Part shown: positions 29,043 through 37,580 of the stretch, in pieces
How the letters are laid out: the number at the start of each line of letters is the position of its first letter
Numbering within the stretch: the first letter of the stretch is position 1
Virus record (IMG/VR): IMGVR_UViG_3300047586_000019
Span: 1 to 41,379 of that record
DNA: 41,379 nucleotides
DNA from: a virus
Reading direction: 5' to 3' (one strand)
Notes under the pieces: model-generated
Told to the model about the DNA's origin: nothing
The model's database searches: none
Seen by the model: only the letters and a program-made list of their open reading frames with translations
Position numbers and translations under genes: made by a program

Positions 29043-29996
29043 ATGGCAGTAGTAGGTGCAAATATTGACAGCGTTACAAATGTCAATACAACTGGCTCAC
29101 TTCCACAAGAAGTAGCAACATATTATGAGAAAGTCTTTTTAACAAGGGCTACTTATGAATTGGTGCTAAAGGAAGGGGGTCAAAATAGAACGACACCAAT
29201 GAATCAAGGTAGATCGGTCAACTTTACAAGGTATGACCCGCTTACGGTTATTACTTCACCCATCGGTGAGGCTTCTAACCCAGCGACCTGTGCAATTAAT
29301 CCATCAACAGTTACTATGACTCTTTCTGAGTACGGTTTAACGACCACTCACGGAAAACTTTTGACTTTAACGTCAATCGATTCTGGAATGAAAGAAAAAG
29401 CAGCTCTTGTAGGACAAAACATGGGAGAAACCTTGAATAGATTGGTTAGACTTGAGTTGGATAATGGAACTTCGTACTATGGAAATTCTCATACCACAGC
29501 AACTTTCACAGCAGGTGATACAATGGATGCTTGTGATATTAGAATCATGGTACAAGCTCTTGAATACAACAAAGCACATCCATTCCAAGATGGATTCTAT
29601 TTAGGAAAGGTTGATTCCTATTCTAAATATAACCTCTTGGGAGATTCAACTTGGGTTAATGCAAAGACGTATTCTGATGTACAGAAATTGTACGCAGGAG
29701 AAATCGGAGAATTATACCAAGTCAGATGGCTTTTGAACTTAGATGATAACTGTGGCATTGAAGCGACTTCAACAGCGTCTTCAGGTGTTACACGTCATTT
29801 CACTTATGTTCACGGTCAAGATGCCTTCGGAGTCTATGACTTGGAGGGCGACCAACCAAAATTAACGATTATTCCAAATGCAGTTGACTCATCGTCTCCA
29901 GCAGGAAGAATCTCGTTTATTTCATGGTCAGGTTCTTACGCTACAAAGTTGCTTAACCCGAAATGGGTTATCGCAGCTAGGTTCGCAGTAGTGTAG
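29043..29996 (+). CDS. Major capsid protein, N4-gp56-like
   Basis: 317 residues. VATYYEKVFLTRATYELVLKE (near 24-44), then IPMN-like TTPMNQGRSVNFTRYDPL, IGEASNPAT, and VTMTLSEYGLTTTHGKLL. This sequence order matches the N4-gp56 family of HK97-fold capsid proteins. Strong ribosome binding site. Followed by a stable hairpin that may define the mRNA end. Confidence 0.9.
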   Translation: MAVVGANIDSVTNVNTTGSLPQEVATYYEKVFLTRATYELVLKEGGQNRTTPMNQGRSVNFTRYDPLTVITSPIGEASNPATCAINPSTVTMTLSEYGLTTTHGKLLTLTSIDSGMKEKAALVGQNMGETLNRLVRLELDNGTSYYGNSHTTATFTAGDTMDACDIRIMVQALEYNKAHPFQDGFYLGKVDSYSKYNLLGDSTWVNAKTYSDVQKLYAGEIGELYQVRWLLNLDDNCGIEATSTASSGVTRHFTYVHGQDAFGVYDLEGDQPKLTIIPNAVDSSSPAGRISFISWSGSYATKLLNPKWVIAARFAVV

Positions 29997-30002
29997 TAGA
30001 GT

Positions 30003-30038
30003 GTTAATTCCCGCTTGACCTAATCAGGCGGGATTAAC
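30003..30038 (+). terminator. Stable hairpin after the capsid gene
   Basis: GTTAATTCCCGC (30003-30014) pairs with GCGGGATTAAC (30028-30038) with one bulged T. No T run follows, so it is more likely an mRNA 3' stabiliser or partial stop than a full terminator. Confidence 0.5.
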
Positions 30039-30051
30039 AAGAAAGGAAATT

Positions 30052-30294
30052 ATGGATAGAGGAAGACAATCTGACTTAGAAGAATTAGAAGAATTAAAAA
30101 AGGGTGCTAATTATGTTCGTAGAGAACGATTGAACGATCTTGAAAACAAAATTAGAGGAGAATCTGAACAGGTTAGACAGGCCAGAGAAGAAATGATTCA
30201 GGCAATCCGAAATGGCGATAGAGATCATGTGAATTATGTAGGAGAAAGAATTAGAAGAATTAGAAAAGATGAAACGGGAGGAAGGGGTATATGA
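30052..30294 (+). CDS. Hypothetical charged helical protein, 80 residues
   Basis: Almost purely Arg/Glu/Leu/Asn helices (LEELEELKKGANYVRRERL, RQAREEMIQAIRNGD). AAAGGAAA lies before the ATG. Possibly a minor head protein. Its stop overlaps the next ATG (ATGA). Confidence 0.55.
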   Translation: MDRGRQSDLEELEELKKGANYVRRERLNDLENKIRGESEQVRQAREEMIQAIRNGDRDHVNYVGERIRRIRKDETGGRGI

Positions 30295-30716
30295 GTAGAA
30301 TACCAGTCGCACCAAGTGAAGAACCAATAGAAAATAATGGAAAGATTGAAACTCCGTCAAGAGGTAATGAGGTTTCTGTTGATGCAGTTGAAGTTCCCTA
30401 TACAGATTATAAAAATCAATATAATCACCCTTATACCGTAGATTACTTTAAATTAGGAGATAGGTGGCAAGACCCTGTTGGTGGATTTGAAAAAGAAGTG
30501 TTTTTAATTGAAAATTACATTGATAACAAGATTCAAGGTGGAGAAATAGCAAATTCGGTTCAGGCGATTAAGGACATGATAAAAAAAATGGAGAAATTTA
30601 ATAATATTGATAAAGAAGAAAGAGTAATTATTAAAATAGAAACTTTAGCTCATTATGTAGAGTTTTTGATGAAAAATGAACAAACTAGACGAAATTTAAG
30701 GAGGTATCATGGCTAA
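30291..30716 (+). CDS. Hypothetical head-region protein, 141 residues
   Basis: Pro/Ser/Asn N-terminus, YTDYKNQYNHPYTVDYFKLGDRW, then helical C-terminal half (VQAIKDMIKKMEKFNNIDKEERVIIKIETLAHYVEFL). No family recognised. ATGA-coupled to the gene above. The end carries the ribosome binding site TAAGGAGG for the next short frame. Confidence 0.55.
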   Translation: MSRIPVAPSEEPIENNGKIETPSRGNEVSVDAVEVPYTDYKNQYNHPYTVDYFKLGDRWQDPVGGFEKEVFLIENYIDNKIQGGEIANSVQAIKDMIKKMEKFNNIDKEERVIIKIETLAHYVEFLMKNEQTRRNLRRYHG

Positions 30717-30762
30717 AGATACAAAATGGTTCTACTCTGCAAGACATAATGAACAAGAATAA
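30709..30762 (+). CDS. 17-codon frame with strong ribosome binding site
   Basis: MAKDTKWFYSARHNEQE. AAGGAGG lies six bases before the ATG, the best signal in the area, yet the frame closes after 17 codons and overlaps the next start. It may be the leftover start of a larger gene, now coupled to the LamG gene, or a leader peptide. Confidence 0.4.
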   Translation: MAKDTKWFYSARHNEQE

Positions 30763-31396
30763 CGGCTCAGGATATGTCACTGCTGCTAATACTGGTTGGG
30801 ATTTACTTTACAGAGGCGACCACGCAGGACATCCTCTTAATTTTAGGATAAGTAATGGAACATCTACAACTGCAAGTTTTGACTCTACCCCTACGGTGAA
30901 TAAGTATAAATTAGATAATGGTCAATGGCATCATATAGGTATAAGTGGCAAAAGAGGAGGAGCAGGGTTAGTTCATTTATACATAGATGGTAATGATTTG
31001 GGAAGTGAAACCTTTGCTTCTATATCGGGTTCTATATCCTCAACTGGAGTTTTTAGAATAGGTGCAAGAAATGACGGAACGGTAAAGACACTAGGTAATA
31101 TAAAAGATGTAGCAATCTATGACTTCGGAGTAGGAGGAATGCCAGGAGATAATGGTTTGTCAATTATTCAAAACATTTATTATCAAGGTATTTACTCCGC
31201 CACAGGTCTAGTTAGTAAATGGACTTTTAATAACACTCCTAACGATAGTGTAGGTTCTAACAATTTAACCTTAACAGGAAGTCCTAGTTACTCAAGTAAT
31301 GTCCCCTCTCAATTCACAGCCCGTACCCTAGCAGGAGTTAGGACACTTATACCAATAGCACGAACACTTGCAGGAACTAGAATTAAAGTCACTTAA
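30749..31396 (+). CDS. LamG/concanavalin-like virion protein, apparently lacking its N-terminus
   Basis: 215 residues. Starts in what is normally the middle of a LamG beta-sandwich (GWDLLYRGD...LNFRISNGT, then LDNGQWHHIGISG, GLVHLYIDGNDLG, FRIGARNDG, IKDVAIYDF). These folds bind sugars and decorate phage heads or fibres. The ends carry three R-T-L-A-G type repeats. The first strands seem missing, which fits deletion or frameshift with the 17-codon frame above. Just upstream of the sugar island. Confidence 0.7.
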   Translation: MNKNNGSGYVTAANTGWDLLYRGDHAGHPLNFRISNGTSTTASFDSTPTVNKYKLDNGQWHHIGISGKRGGAGLVHLYIDGNDLGSETFASISGSISSTGVFRIGARNDGTVKTLGNIKDVAIYDFGVGGMPGDNGLSIIQNIYYQGIYSATGLVSKWTFNNTPNDSVGSNNLTLTGSPSYSSNVPSQFTARTLAGVRTLIPIARTLAGTRIKVT

Positions 31397-31423
31397 TCTT
31401 CTTAGCTTACAGACAGATGTAGT

Positions 31424-31452
31424 TTGACAAGAATAAATAAATCCTTTATACT
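31424..31452 (+). promoter_or_regulatory. Promoter of the carbohydrate island
   Basis: TTGACA (31424-31429), 17-base spacer, TATACT (31447-31452). The first island gene starts at 31470, 17 bases past the -10 box. Unlike the late modules it has no terminator in between. Confidence 0.8.
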
Positions 31453-31469
31453 TTTATTAGGTTACTAGG

Positions 31470-32225
31470 ATGATTTACGTTACTGGGAGCAAAGGATTTT
31501 TAGGAACGCATTTAACTTCTAAATTAGAGGATTTTATTTCTATCCCCCACGATAAAATACAAACTACTAAATTAAAACCTTTTGACAGATTTTTCTTCTG
31601 TAGTAGCTATGGAAACCTAAACTCTCAACAAGAAGAAGACTTAATCTATAAAGCTAATATAGAAGACCTCTTATCAATCTTAAAGCAAATCAAACACTTC
31701 AAATTCAAATCTTTTGTCTTTATCTCAACTTCCTCAGTAGGACTTCGTACTCAAACAACTTATTCAAGGTGTAAGAGAGCCGCAGAGGAAATCCTATTGG
31801 CTTTTATGGAAAAGAATGACTTACCAGTTTGCATAGTTAGACCTTTTACAATCTACGGTCCTGGAGATAATCCTGCCCATCTTATTCCAACGATACTTCG
31901 GTCTTTAGATGGAGAACAAATGAATTTTGTGCCATCTCCTAGCCACGATTACATTTTTATAGATGATGTTGTAGATGGTATTCTTTCACTTAGTGAACAC
32001 GGTGCAAGAGGGATTTATCAACTCGGATATGGCAAGAGTTACTCTAATCAAGAAGTATTAGATTTAATTGAAGATATTACTGGAAAGAAAGCAAAAATTA
32101 ATCTGGTTGATTCAATGAGAGTTTATGATACTCAAGATTGGTTCTCAAACAACTATAAAGCAAGAGGATATGGTTGGATGCCTAAGTATAATTTAAGACA
32201 AGGATTGGAGGAAATTGTTAAATAA
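31470..32225 (+). CDS. NAD-dependent sugar epimerase/dehydratase (extended SDR)
   Basis: 251 residues. Nucleotide-binding TGSKGFLGTH (5-14), STSSVG with the catalytic Ser region, YSRCK as the YxxxK pair near 97-101, VRPFTIYGPGD, and DYIFIDDVVDGI. Extended SDR enzymes of this size change or dehydrate the sugar of an NDP-sugar. Short for the family (often 300-340), with a compact C-terminal substrate domain. First gene of the island. Confidence 0.85.
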   Translation: MIYVTGSKGFLGTHLTSKLEDFISIPHDKIQTTKLKPFDRFFFCSSYGNLNSQQEEDLIYKANIEDLLSILKQIKHFKFKSFVFISTSSVGLRTQTTYSRCKRAAEEILLAFMEKNDLPVCIVRPFTIYGPGDNPAHLIPTILRSLDGEQMNFVPSPSHDYIFIDDVVDGILSLSEHGARGIYQLGYGKSYSNQEVLDLIEDITGKKAKINLVDSMRVYDTQDWFSNNYKARGYGWMPKYNLRQGLEEIVK

Positions 32226-32832
32226 GCTTGAACAGAGAATTATTCAGTTAAGTTATAAACACGGACTTTCACATCTATCCAGTTGTTTAACAGCTATAGG
32301 AATAATTGATAAGACCTACAAAATTAAAAAGGAGAACGAACCCTTTATTTTAGATAATGGTCATGCTGGATTAGCTTTATATGTTGTTCTTGAGAAACTC
32401 TACTTCAAAGATGCAGAGAAGTTATTTCAAAAGCATGGAGTACATCCTAATAGAGATTTAGAAGATGGAATCTATGCTTCAGCAGGTTCTTTAGGTCATG
32501 GAATAGGTATTGGAGTTGGAATGGCACTTGCAAATAGAAAAAGAAATGTATTTGTATTAACAAGTGATGGAGCAATGGCAGAAGGAAGTAATTGGGAAGC
32601 ACTTCGTATTGCAGGAGACCAAAGACTTGAAAATTTAAGAGTAGCTATTAATGCTAATGGTTATAGTGCCTATGATAAAACAGAAGTTGATTTGTTGGAG
32701 TTAAGATTAAGATTATTTTATCCCTGTTTATTCATAAGAACTAATATGTTTGCTTATCCTGATTTTTTACAAGGTTTAGAAGCTCATTATAAAGTATTAA
32801 ATGCAAAAGAGTTTGAGGAGTTAATGAAATGA
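32215..32832 (+). CDS. Transketolase N-terminal subunit, minimal form
   Basis: 205 residues from a TTG with GGAGG before it. FILDNGHAGLALY, GSLGHGIGIGVGMA, and SDGAMAEGSNWEALRIAG...LRVAINANG make up the thiamine-diphosphate-binding half of transketolase (GDG...N motif). Split transketolases usually have about 270 residues here, so this is a trimmed version. With the next gene it should move a two-carbon ketol unit between sugar phosphates. Confidence 0.85.
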   Translation: MLNKLEQRIIQLSYKHGLSHLSSCLTAIGIIDKTYKIKKENEPFILDNGHAGLALYVVLEKLYFKDAEKLFQKHGVHPNRDLEDGIYASAGSLGHGIGIGVGMALANRKRNVFVLTSDGAMAEGSNWEALRIAGDQRLENLRVAINANGYSAYDKTEVDLLELRLRLFYPCLFIRTNMFAYPDFLQGLEAHYKVLNAKEFEELMK

Positions 32833-33293
32833 GAAAAGAATTTTTTAAACAACTTTACGAAGTAATGAAGAATAATTCTAATGTTTGGGCATTGACAGGA
32901 GACTTAGGATATGGTGGATTTGATAAGATAAGAAAAGATTTTCCAAATAGATTTTTAAATTGTGGTGCTTCGGAGCAGACAATGTTAGATTTAGCAGTAG
33001 GTCTGTCTTATGCAGAACAAATTCCTTTTGTATATACAATAACCCCATTCTTTTTAAGAGGATTTGAAACATTACGAACATATATTTCTCATGAGAATTT
33101 ACCAATTAAACTTTGTGGTAGTGGTAGAGATAATGATTATGAAGTAGATGGATTTTCTCACGATGCTACAGATTTTCAACGAATACTATCTACTTTAGAT
33201 ATTATTCAAGATTATCCAGAAGAATTAAGTAAAGATTATGTTGCAAAGATGGTTAAAAGGAAATTCCCAGAATTTGTTTCACTTAAAAGATGA
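32829..33293 (+). CDS. Transketolase C-terminal subunit, pyrimidine domain only
   Basis: 154 residues. WALTGDLGYGGFDKIR, NCGASEQTMLDLAVGLSYA with the catalytic Glu of the pyrimidine-binding domain, and FLRGFETLR. The family's usual third (C-terminal) domain is missing; typical subunits have about 310 residues. ATGA overlap with the N-subunit gene ensures equal amounts. It pairs with that subunit. Confidence 0.85.
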   Translation: MRKEFFKQLYEVMKNNSNVWALTGDLGYGGFDKIRKDFPNRFLNCGASEQTMLDLAVGLSYAEQIPFVYTITPFFLRGFETLRTYISHENLPIKLCGSGRDNDYEVDGFSHDATDFQRILSTLDIIQDYPEELSKDYVAKMVKRKFPEFVSLKR

Positions 33294-34036
33294 CTTGTTT
33301 TTACACAGCATATAGTCCGACATTTGAAGAGGTAGGTAAGGGATTAGTAAATTCTATTAAAAAATTCTACCCTGATATTCCTGTACTTGAGTTTAAATGG
33401 GAACTTTCTAAAGAACCTTCTCCTCATGCTTATCATGGAGATACTTTTGATTTACAAGCTTTTAATCAATTCGTAGTAAATAAAGGTAAAGAATTACTTG
33501 AAAAATATGACAGGATAATCTGGATTGATGCAGATTCAATTATGTGTGCTCCCTGCCCAGATTTATTTGGAGATTTTGATATGGGAGTTCCTCATAACAA
33601 CTGGCCTTATCTTGAAATAGCAAATAAAGACTTACACTATGCAAACGCAGGAATGGTAGTTGGAGTCAATAAAGATACATGGCAGGAATGGATTGATGAA
33701 TTAAAAAGATTTGATGATAGATTTCATGGTGCTGCTTGGGATGTTTTAAATTTCAATAACTCTTTAAATAAAGTTTATCATGATTCTAAAGCAAACATAA
33801 AGTTGTTAGAATTTGAAGACAGGGTTTATGGAATATCTAAAATGGACACTTATAAAGAAATGTCTTTAAAAGACGAAGAATTATGGATTAATGAAAAGAA
33901 ACTTTGTATCTTCCATGCAGCAGGAGATGAATGGAAAGATTGTCTAGGAAAGATTAGATTTGATAGAATTACAGATAAAGAAGCAGCTAAATATCTTGAA
34001 AGTTTACAAGGAAAGGAGGCAAATGAACAAAACTAA
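33290..34036 (+). CDS. Glycosyltransferase-like protein (DAD motif)
   Basis: 248 residues. N-terminal nucleotide-sugar fold (YTAYSPTFEEVGKGLVNSIK), IIWIDADSIM with DxD (80-82), ANAGMVVGV, and a late FHAAG. This order fits GT-A transferases related to GT8-like groups. Similar in plan to the gene at 37577. Coupled by ATGA to the transketolase. It likely adds a sugar made by the island. Confidence 0.7.
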   Translation: MTCFYTAYSPTFEEVGKGLVNSIKKFYPDIPVLEFKWELSKEPSPHAYHGDTFDLQAFNQFVVNKGKELLEKYDRIIWIDADSIMCAPCPDLFGDFDMGVPHNNWPYLEIANKDLHYANAGMVVGVNKDTWQEWIDELKRFDDRFHGAAWDVLNFNNSLNKVYHDSKANIKLLEFEDRVYGISKMDTYKEMSLKDEELWINEKKLCIFHAAGDEWKDCLGKIRFDRITDKEAAKYLESLQGKEANEQN

Positions 34037-34712
34037 ATTAGGAGGTATTTTTTATCCAACAGTTGACCAAAGTGGAAATGAAATTCCATTTGATTCTCTA
34101 TATATTCCAGCAATTTACAATGAGATTTGGAATGAAGGAGTTTACTTGGATATTTTGAATCAAAAGAAAGATATGACTATTATTGATGTTGGAAGCAATA
34201 TCGGTATCACAGTACATCATTTCTTGCCATATGCTAAGAAGATTTATGCTATTGAACCAAGTCCAGAACACTTTGCAGCTTTAAGTAAGAACAAAGAGTT
34301 TAATAATTGGGATAAAGTTGAAGTATTTAATCTAGCATTAGCAGATAAAGATGGAGAAATGGAATTTCATCAAAGTCCAAAAAATAGGACTACCAATCAG
34401 TTAATTCAAGGACAACAAGTGTCTCAGGGTTGGTATAATGAAGAAGTACTTAAAGTTAAAACACAATCAATAGACCATTTCTTTGAAGAAAACAAGATAA
34501 AACATGTTGATTTTATGAAGTTTGACCCAGAAGGTGCAGAAGACCTTATTCTTAGAAGTGATGGATTCAAAAAGATTGCAGATAAGGTAGATGCTTTAGA
34601 AGTTGAATTTCACTATCCGACATGGAGAGAATTAGTAGATTATTTAATCTTGATGGGTTATAAGGCAAGACAATACGATTCAAGTGCGAAAATAGTACTT
34701 TTCTTTCGTTAA
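34023..34712 (+). CDS. FkbM-family methyltransferase
   Basis: 229 residues from ATG 34023, after GGAGGC. SAM-binding IIDVGSNIG (53-61), YAIEPSPEHFAAL, NLALADKDGEMEFH, SIDHFFEE and HVDFMKFDPEGAEDLIL are the FkbM pattern. These enzymes O-methylate sugars and other hydroxyls. It would cap or decorate the glycan. Confidence 0.9.
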   Translation: MNKTKLGGIFYPTVDQSGNEIPFDSLYIPAIYNEIWNEGVYLDILNQKKDMTIIDVGSNIGITVHHFLPYAKKIYAIEPSPEHFAALSKNKEFNNWDKVEVFNLALADKDGEMEFHQSPKNRTTNQLIQGQQVSQGWYNEEVLKVKTQSIDHFFEENKIKHVDFMKFDPEGAEDLILRSDGFKKIADKVDALEVEFHYPTWRELVDYLILMGYKARQYDSSAKIVLFFR

Positions 34713-34713
34713 T

Positions 34714-35211
34714 ATGAGAGTTAAACAAATTCTTAAAGAGATAAATCAGGTCTTTAAAACGGCTGATAAATATCAATGGTTAGCTTTTATGAATGAGATT
34801 ATAAGAGCAGATAACATCGTTGTTGTTGGTGCTGGCAGGATGGGACTTACCTGTAAGGGATTTTCTATGCGACTTAATCATCTCGGTCTTAATGCTTCTT
34901 TCTTAGGAGATTCAAATGTAAGTAAAGCAGATTTAATGATTATTGCTTCAGGTTCAGGAGAGACTCAGACTATCTATGATTTAGCTAAAAAAGCTAAGAA
35001 ACTTTGTCTTATCACAACTAATCCTAACTCAAGAATAGGGAAGTTAGCTAAAGTAATCGTAGAATTAAACGTAGAGGATTCAAAACAGCCTATGAAAACT
35101 CTTATGGAACAATCCACTCAGATTTTCTTTGATGCTATGGTTTTGGAGTTGATGGATTTATTAAGTGAAACAAACGACAGTATGTCAGAAAGGCACACAG
35201 ATTTAGAATGA
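34714..35211 (+). CDS. SIS-domain sugar-phosphate isomerase, 6-phospho-3-hexuloisomerase-like
   Basis: 165 residues. VVVGAGRMGLTCKGFSMRLNHLG (36-58), IIASGSGET (76-84), LITTNPNSRIGKLA, a TLMEQSTQIFFDAMVLELM helix and a final MSERHTDLE. This order, and the RH.DLE ending, fit PHI (HxlB) better than GmhA. PHI converts a 3-hexulose 6-phosphate and fructose 6-phosphate. A heptose isomerase cannot be excluded. Confidence 0.8.
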   Translation: MRVKQILKEINQVFKTADKYQWLAFMNEIIRADNIVVVGAGRMGLTCKGFSMRLNHLGLNASFLGDSNVSKADLMIIASGSGETQTIYDLAKKAKKLCLITTNPNSRIGKLAKVIVELNVEDSKQPMKTLMEQSTQIFFDAMVLELMDLLSETNDSMSERHTDLE

Positions 35212-35675
35212 AACTTTACGCATCTTTAATCGCTGGAGATTTAGGTAACATTAGGCAACAAATAAAGGATTTGGAAGAAGCAGGGATAGACGGGATTCAC
35301 TTTGACGTAATGGATGGGGTAGCTGTACCTCGTTTTGGTTTACCACCAGAGATTCTAAAGATAGTCAAAGAAACAACCGAGTTACCTGTATTTGTTCACC
35401 TAATGGTAAGCAAACATCAAGAGATATTCCAACAAGATGACAGTATAGAACTAATTATGGGAATAGTACCTGGAACTTCAGGTCAACCTATTCTACCAGA
35501 CACTTACCAGAGAATAAGAGATTATAAGGGAGATAAACCGATTATGGTTGACGGTGGAGTAACTTTAGAAACAGCCCCTTTATTAAAAGAAGCAGGAGCA
35601 AGTATTTTAGTAGTTGGTAGAGTTATCTTTGAGGGTGATTTAAAAGAAAATATAAGGAGATTCCATGAAATTTAA
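35208..35675 (+). CDS. Ribulose-phosphate 3-epimerase-like, internally shortened
   Basis: 155 residues. SLIAGDLGNIRQQIKDLEEAG, IHFDVMDG (30-37), VHLMV (63-67), then MGIVPGTSGQ, MVDGGV and ILVVGRVIF. Motifs of the epimerase are in order, but normal enzymes have about 220 residues. About 60 residues between HLMV and the GTSGQ loop (two barrel strands) are missing. His31, Asp33 and His64 are kept. It may still interconvert ribulose- and xylulose-5-phosphate, or have a new role. ATGA to the gene above. Confidence 0.75.
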   Translation: MKLYASLIAGDLGNIRQQIKDLEEAGIDGIHFDVMDGVAVPRFGLPPEILKIVKETTELPVFVHLMVSKHQEIFQQDDSIELIMGIVPGTSGQPILPDTYQRIRDYKGDKPIMVDGGVTLETAPLLKEAGASILVVGRVIFEGDLKENIRRFHEI

Positions 35676-37149
35676 AGTTTTAATAACAACTTCAGGTTTA
35701 GGATCACGTTTGGGTGAGTTCACTAAGTTTACGAATAAGGCTCTTATCAGAATCAAAGATAAGCCAGTCATCTCTTATATCGTTGAGAGTTATCCTAAAA
35801 CGACAGAGTTTGTGGTTACTTTAGGGTATTTTGGGGATCACGTCAGACAATTCTTAGAGATAGCTTATCCTGATAGAAAGTTTACTTTTGTTAATATAGA
35901 CAATTATGAGGGTAAAGGTAGTAGTTTACTTCATTCGATGTTAAAAGCCAAGAGATATCTTCAATGTCCGTTTATTTTCCATGCTTCAGATACTTTAGTC
36001 TATGAAAAGATACCTTGTCCTTCAGTTAATTGGAATGGTGGGTTCAAAGGTACTAATGGAGCTTTATATCGTTCTTTTGACGTAATGGATAGGGAGATTG
36101 TTAAATTCTACGATAAAGGAATGATTAAACCCGACTTTTTACATATTGGACTTGTAGGAGTTCACGATTACAAGACTTTCTGGAAAGAAGCTAAAAAAGG
36201 TGGAGAAACGGATGTATCGGTAATTGAGAAGATGAACTTTAAAGTAGTTGAATTTAAAGAATGGAGTGATACGGGTAATGTTCAATCCCTTTATGAGACT
36301 TGGGAGAAGTTCAACGATTTGAATAGAGTTATGGATAAGACAGGTGAGTCTACGTTCTTTATTAATGGTTATGTTATTAAGTTCTTTTCTGATGAAAGAA
36401 CAGTATGGGAAAAAGTAGTAAGAGCAAATTACTTAAAAGGTTTTGTTCCTGAAGTAATTGCTAGTTCCAATAATTTCTTTAAGTATAAGTATGTTAAAGG
36501 AGAACTCTTAGCAGATATTTGTACTCCTAAAGAGTTTAAGAAGTTCCTTGATTGGTTAGAAACCAAATTTTGGACTGTTGATAATAAACCCATATGGGAA
36601 GAATGTCAAAAATTCTATTTAGATAAAACTCTTGAAAGAGTAATTACATTCCTTAATTCTCACAACCTTATAGATAAAGAAGACGTTATTAATGGAATTA
36701 AAGTTCCAACGATTTCTTTTATGTTAAAAGATTTATGTGATGTTTACGATGGGTTTGCAAGTAGATTTCATGGAGATTTAATTTTAGATAATGTAATCAA
36801 AACAAAGAAGGGATATACACTTCTTGATTGGAGACAGAACTTCGCAGGTGATTTAGAGGTTGGAGATATGTATTATGATCTAGCAAAACTTAATCATAAT
36901 CTTACTATAAATCATAATGTTGTTAATAAAGGATTATTTACGGTTAAAATTAATAAGAATGAAGTCTTTGTAGATATTTTACGTTCTAATAGATTAGTTG
37001 AATGTCAGAATGTATTAAAACCTGATAGAGAATTAAATATTCTTACTGCACTCATTTGGTTGAATATGTCTCCTTTACACCAACATCCTTTTGACTTATT
37101 CCTTTATTATTTTGGTAAGTATAAATTATGGGAAGCTATAAGAATTTAA
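35665..37149 (+). CDS. Sugar nucleotidyltransferase fused to an aminoglycoside/choline-kinase-type kinase
   Basis: 494 residues. Residues 1-225: nucleotidyltransferase with SGLGSRLGEFTKFTNKALI (10-28), IHASDTLV-like DxD area and a DTGN near the end. Residues 240-494: kinase with FHGDLILDNVI (HxDxxxxN near 367) and LLDWRQNFAGDLEVGDMYYD, where DWR stands for the usual DxE. It would phosphorylate and then activate a sugar to an NDP-sugar, or join two such steps. The substrate is unknown. Confidence 0.8.
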   Translation: MKFKVLITTSGLGSRLGEFTKFTNKALIRIKDKPVISYIVESYPKTTEFVVTLGYFGDHVRQFLEIAYPDRKFTFVNIDNYEGKGSSLLHSMLKAKRYLQCPFIFHASDTLVYEKIPCPSVNWNGGFKGTNGALYRSFDVMDREIVKFYDKGMIKPDFLHIGLVGVHDYKTFWKEAKKGGETDVSVIEKMNFKVVEFKEWSDTGNVQSLYETWEKFNDLNRVMDKTGESTFFINGYVIKFFSDERTVWEKVVRANYLKGFVPEVIASSNNFFKYKYVKGELLADICTPKEFKKFLDWLETKFWTVDNKPIWEECQKFYLDKTLERVITFLNSHNLIDKEDVINGIKVPTISFMLKDLCDVYDGFASRFHGDLILDNVIKTKKGYTLLDWRQNFAGDLEVGDMYYDLAKLNHNLTINHNVVNKGLFTVKINKNEVFVDILRSNRLVECQNVLKPDRELNILTALIWLNMSPLHQHPFDLFLYYFGKYKLWEAIRI

Positions 37150-37580
37150 TTATTGATGTAGATGGAGTTTTAACAGATGGAGGAATGTACTATTCAACTG
37201 ATGGTAAGGTAATGAAGAAATTCGGTGCTGATGATGCAGATGCACTTAATTTAATCAAGGACAGAATAAATATCCTTATTATTACAGGAGATAAAAGAGG
37301 TTATAAAATTACCAAGAAAAGGATAGATGATATGGGATTAAAACTTGCTTTGGTTAGTACATCTAAGCGTCTACAATGGCTTGAGAAGCGTTTTAATCTA
37401 AAAGAGACAATCTATATCGGAGATGGAATCTTTGATTATTTAGTCTTTGAGAAAGTTGGTTACAGTATTGCACCTGCTAATGCTTTTAAGTTCACTAAAA
37501 ACAAAGCAGATTATGTAACTAAAAAGAAAGGTGGAGATGGTGCAGTTGCGGAAGCAGTTGTACATATTCTAAGTTTATGA
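37128..37580 (+). CDS. KdsC/YrbI-like HAD phosphatase
   Basis: 150 residues. IIDVDGVLTDGGMYYSTDG (8-26) with the catalytic Asp pair, ITGDKRG, and YIGDGIFDYLVFEKVGYSIAPANA. Length and motifs fit KDO-8-phosphate phosphatase-like enzymes, which remove phosphate from nine- or eight-carbon sugar phosphates. It overlaps the fusion gene end by 22 bases. Confidence 0.85.
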   Translation: MGSYKNLIIDVDGVLTDGGMYYSTDGKVMKKFGADDADALNLIKDRINILIITGDKRGYKITKKRIDDMGLKLALVSTSKRLQWLEKRFNLKETIYIGDGIFDYLVFEKVGYSIAPANAFKFTKNKADYVTKKKGGDGAVAEAVVHILSL

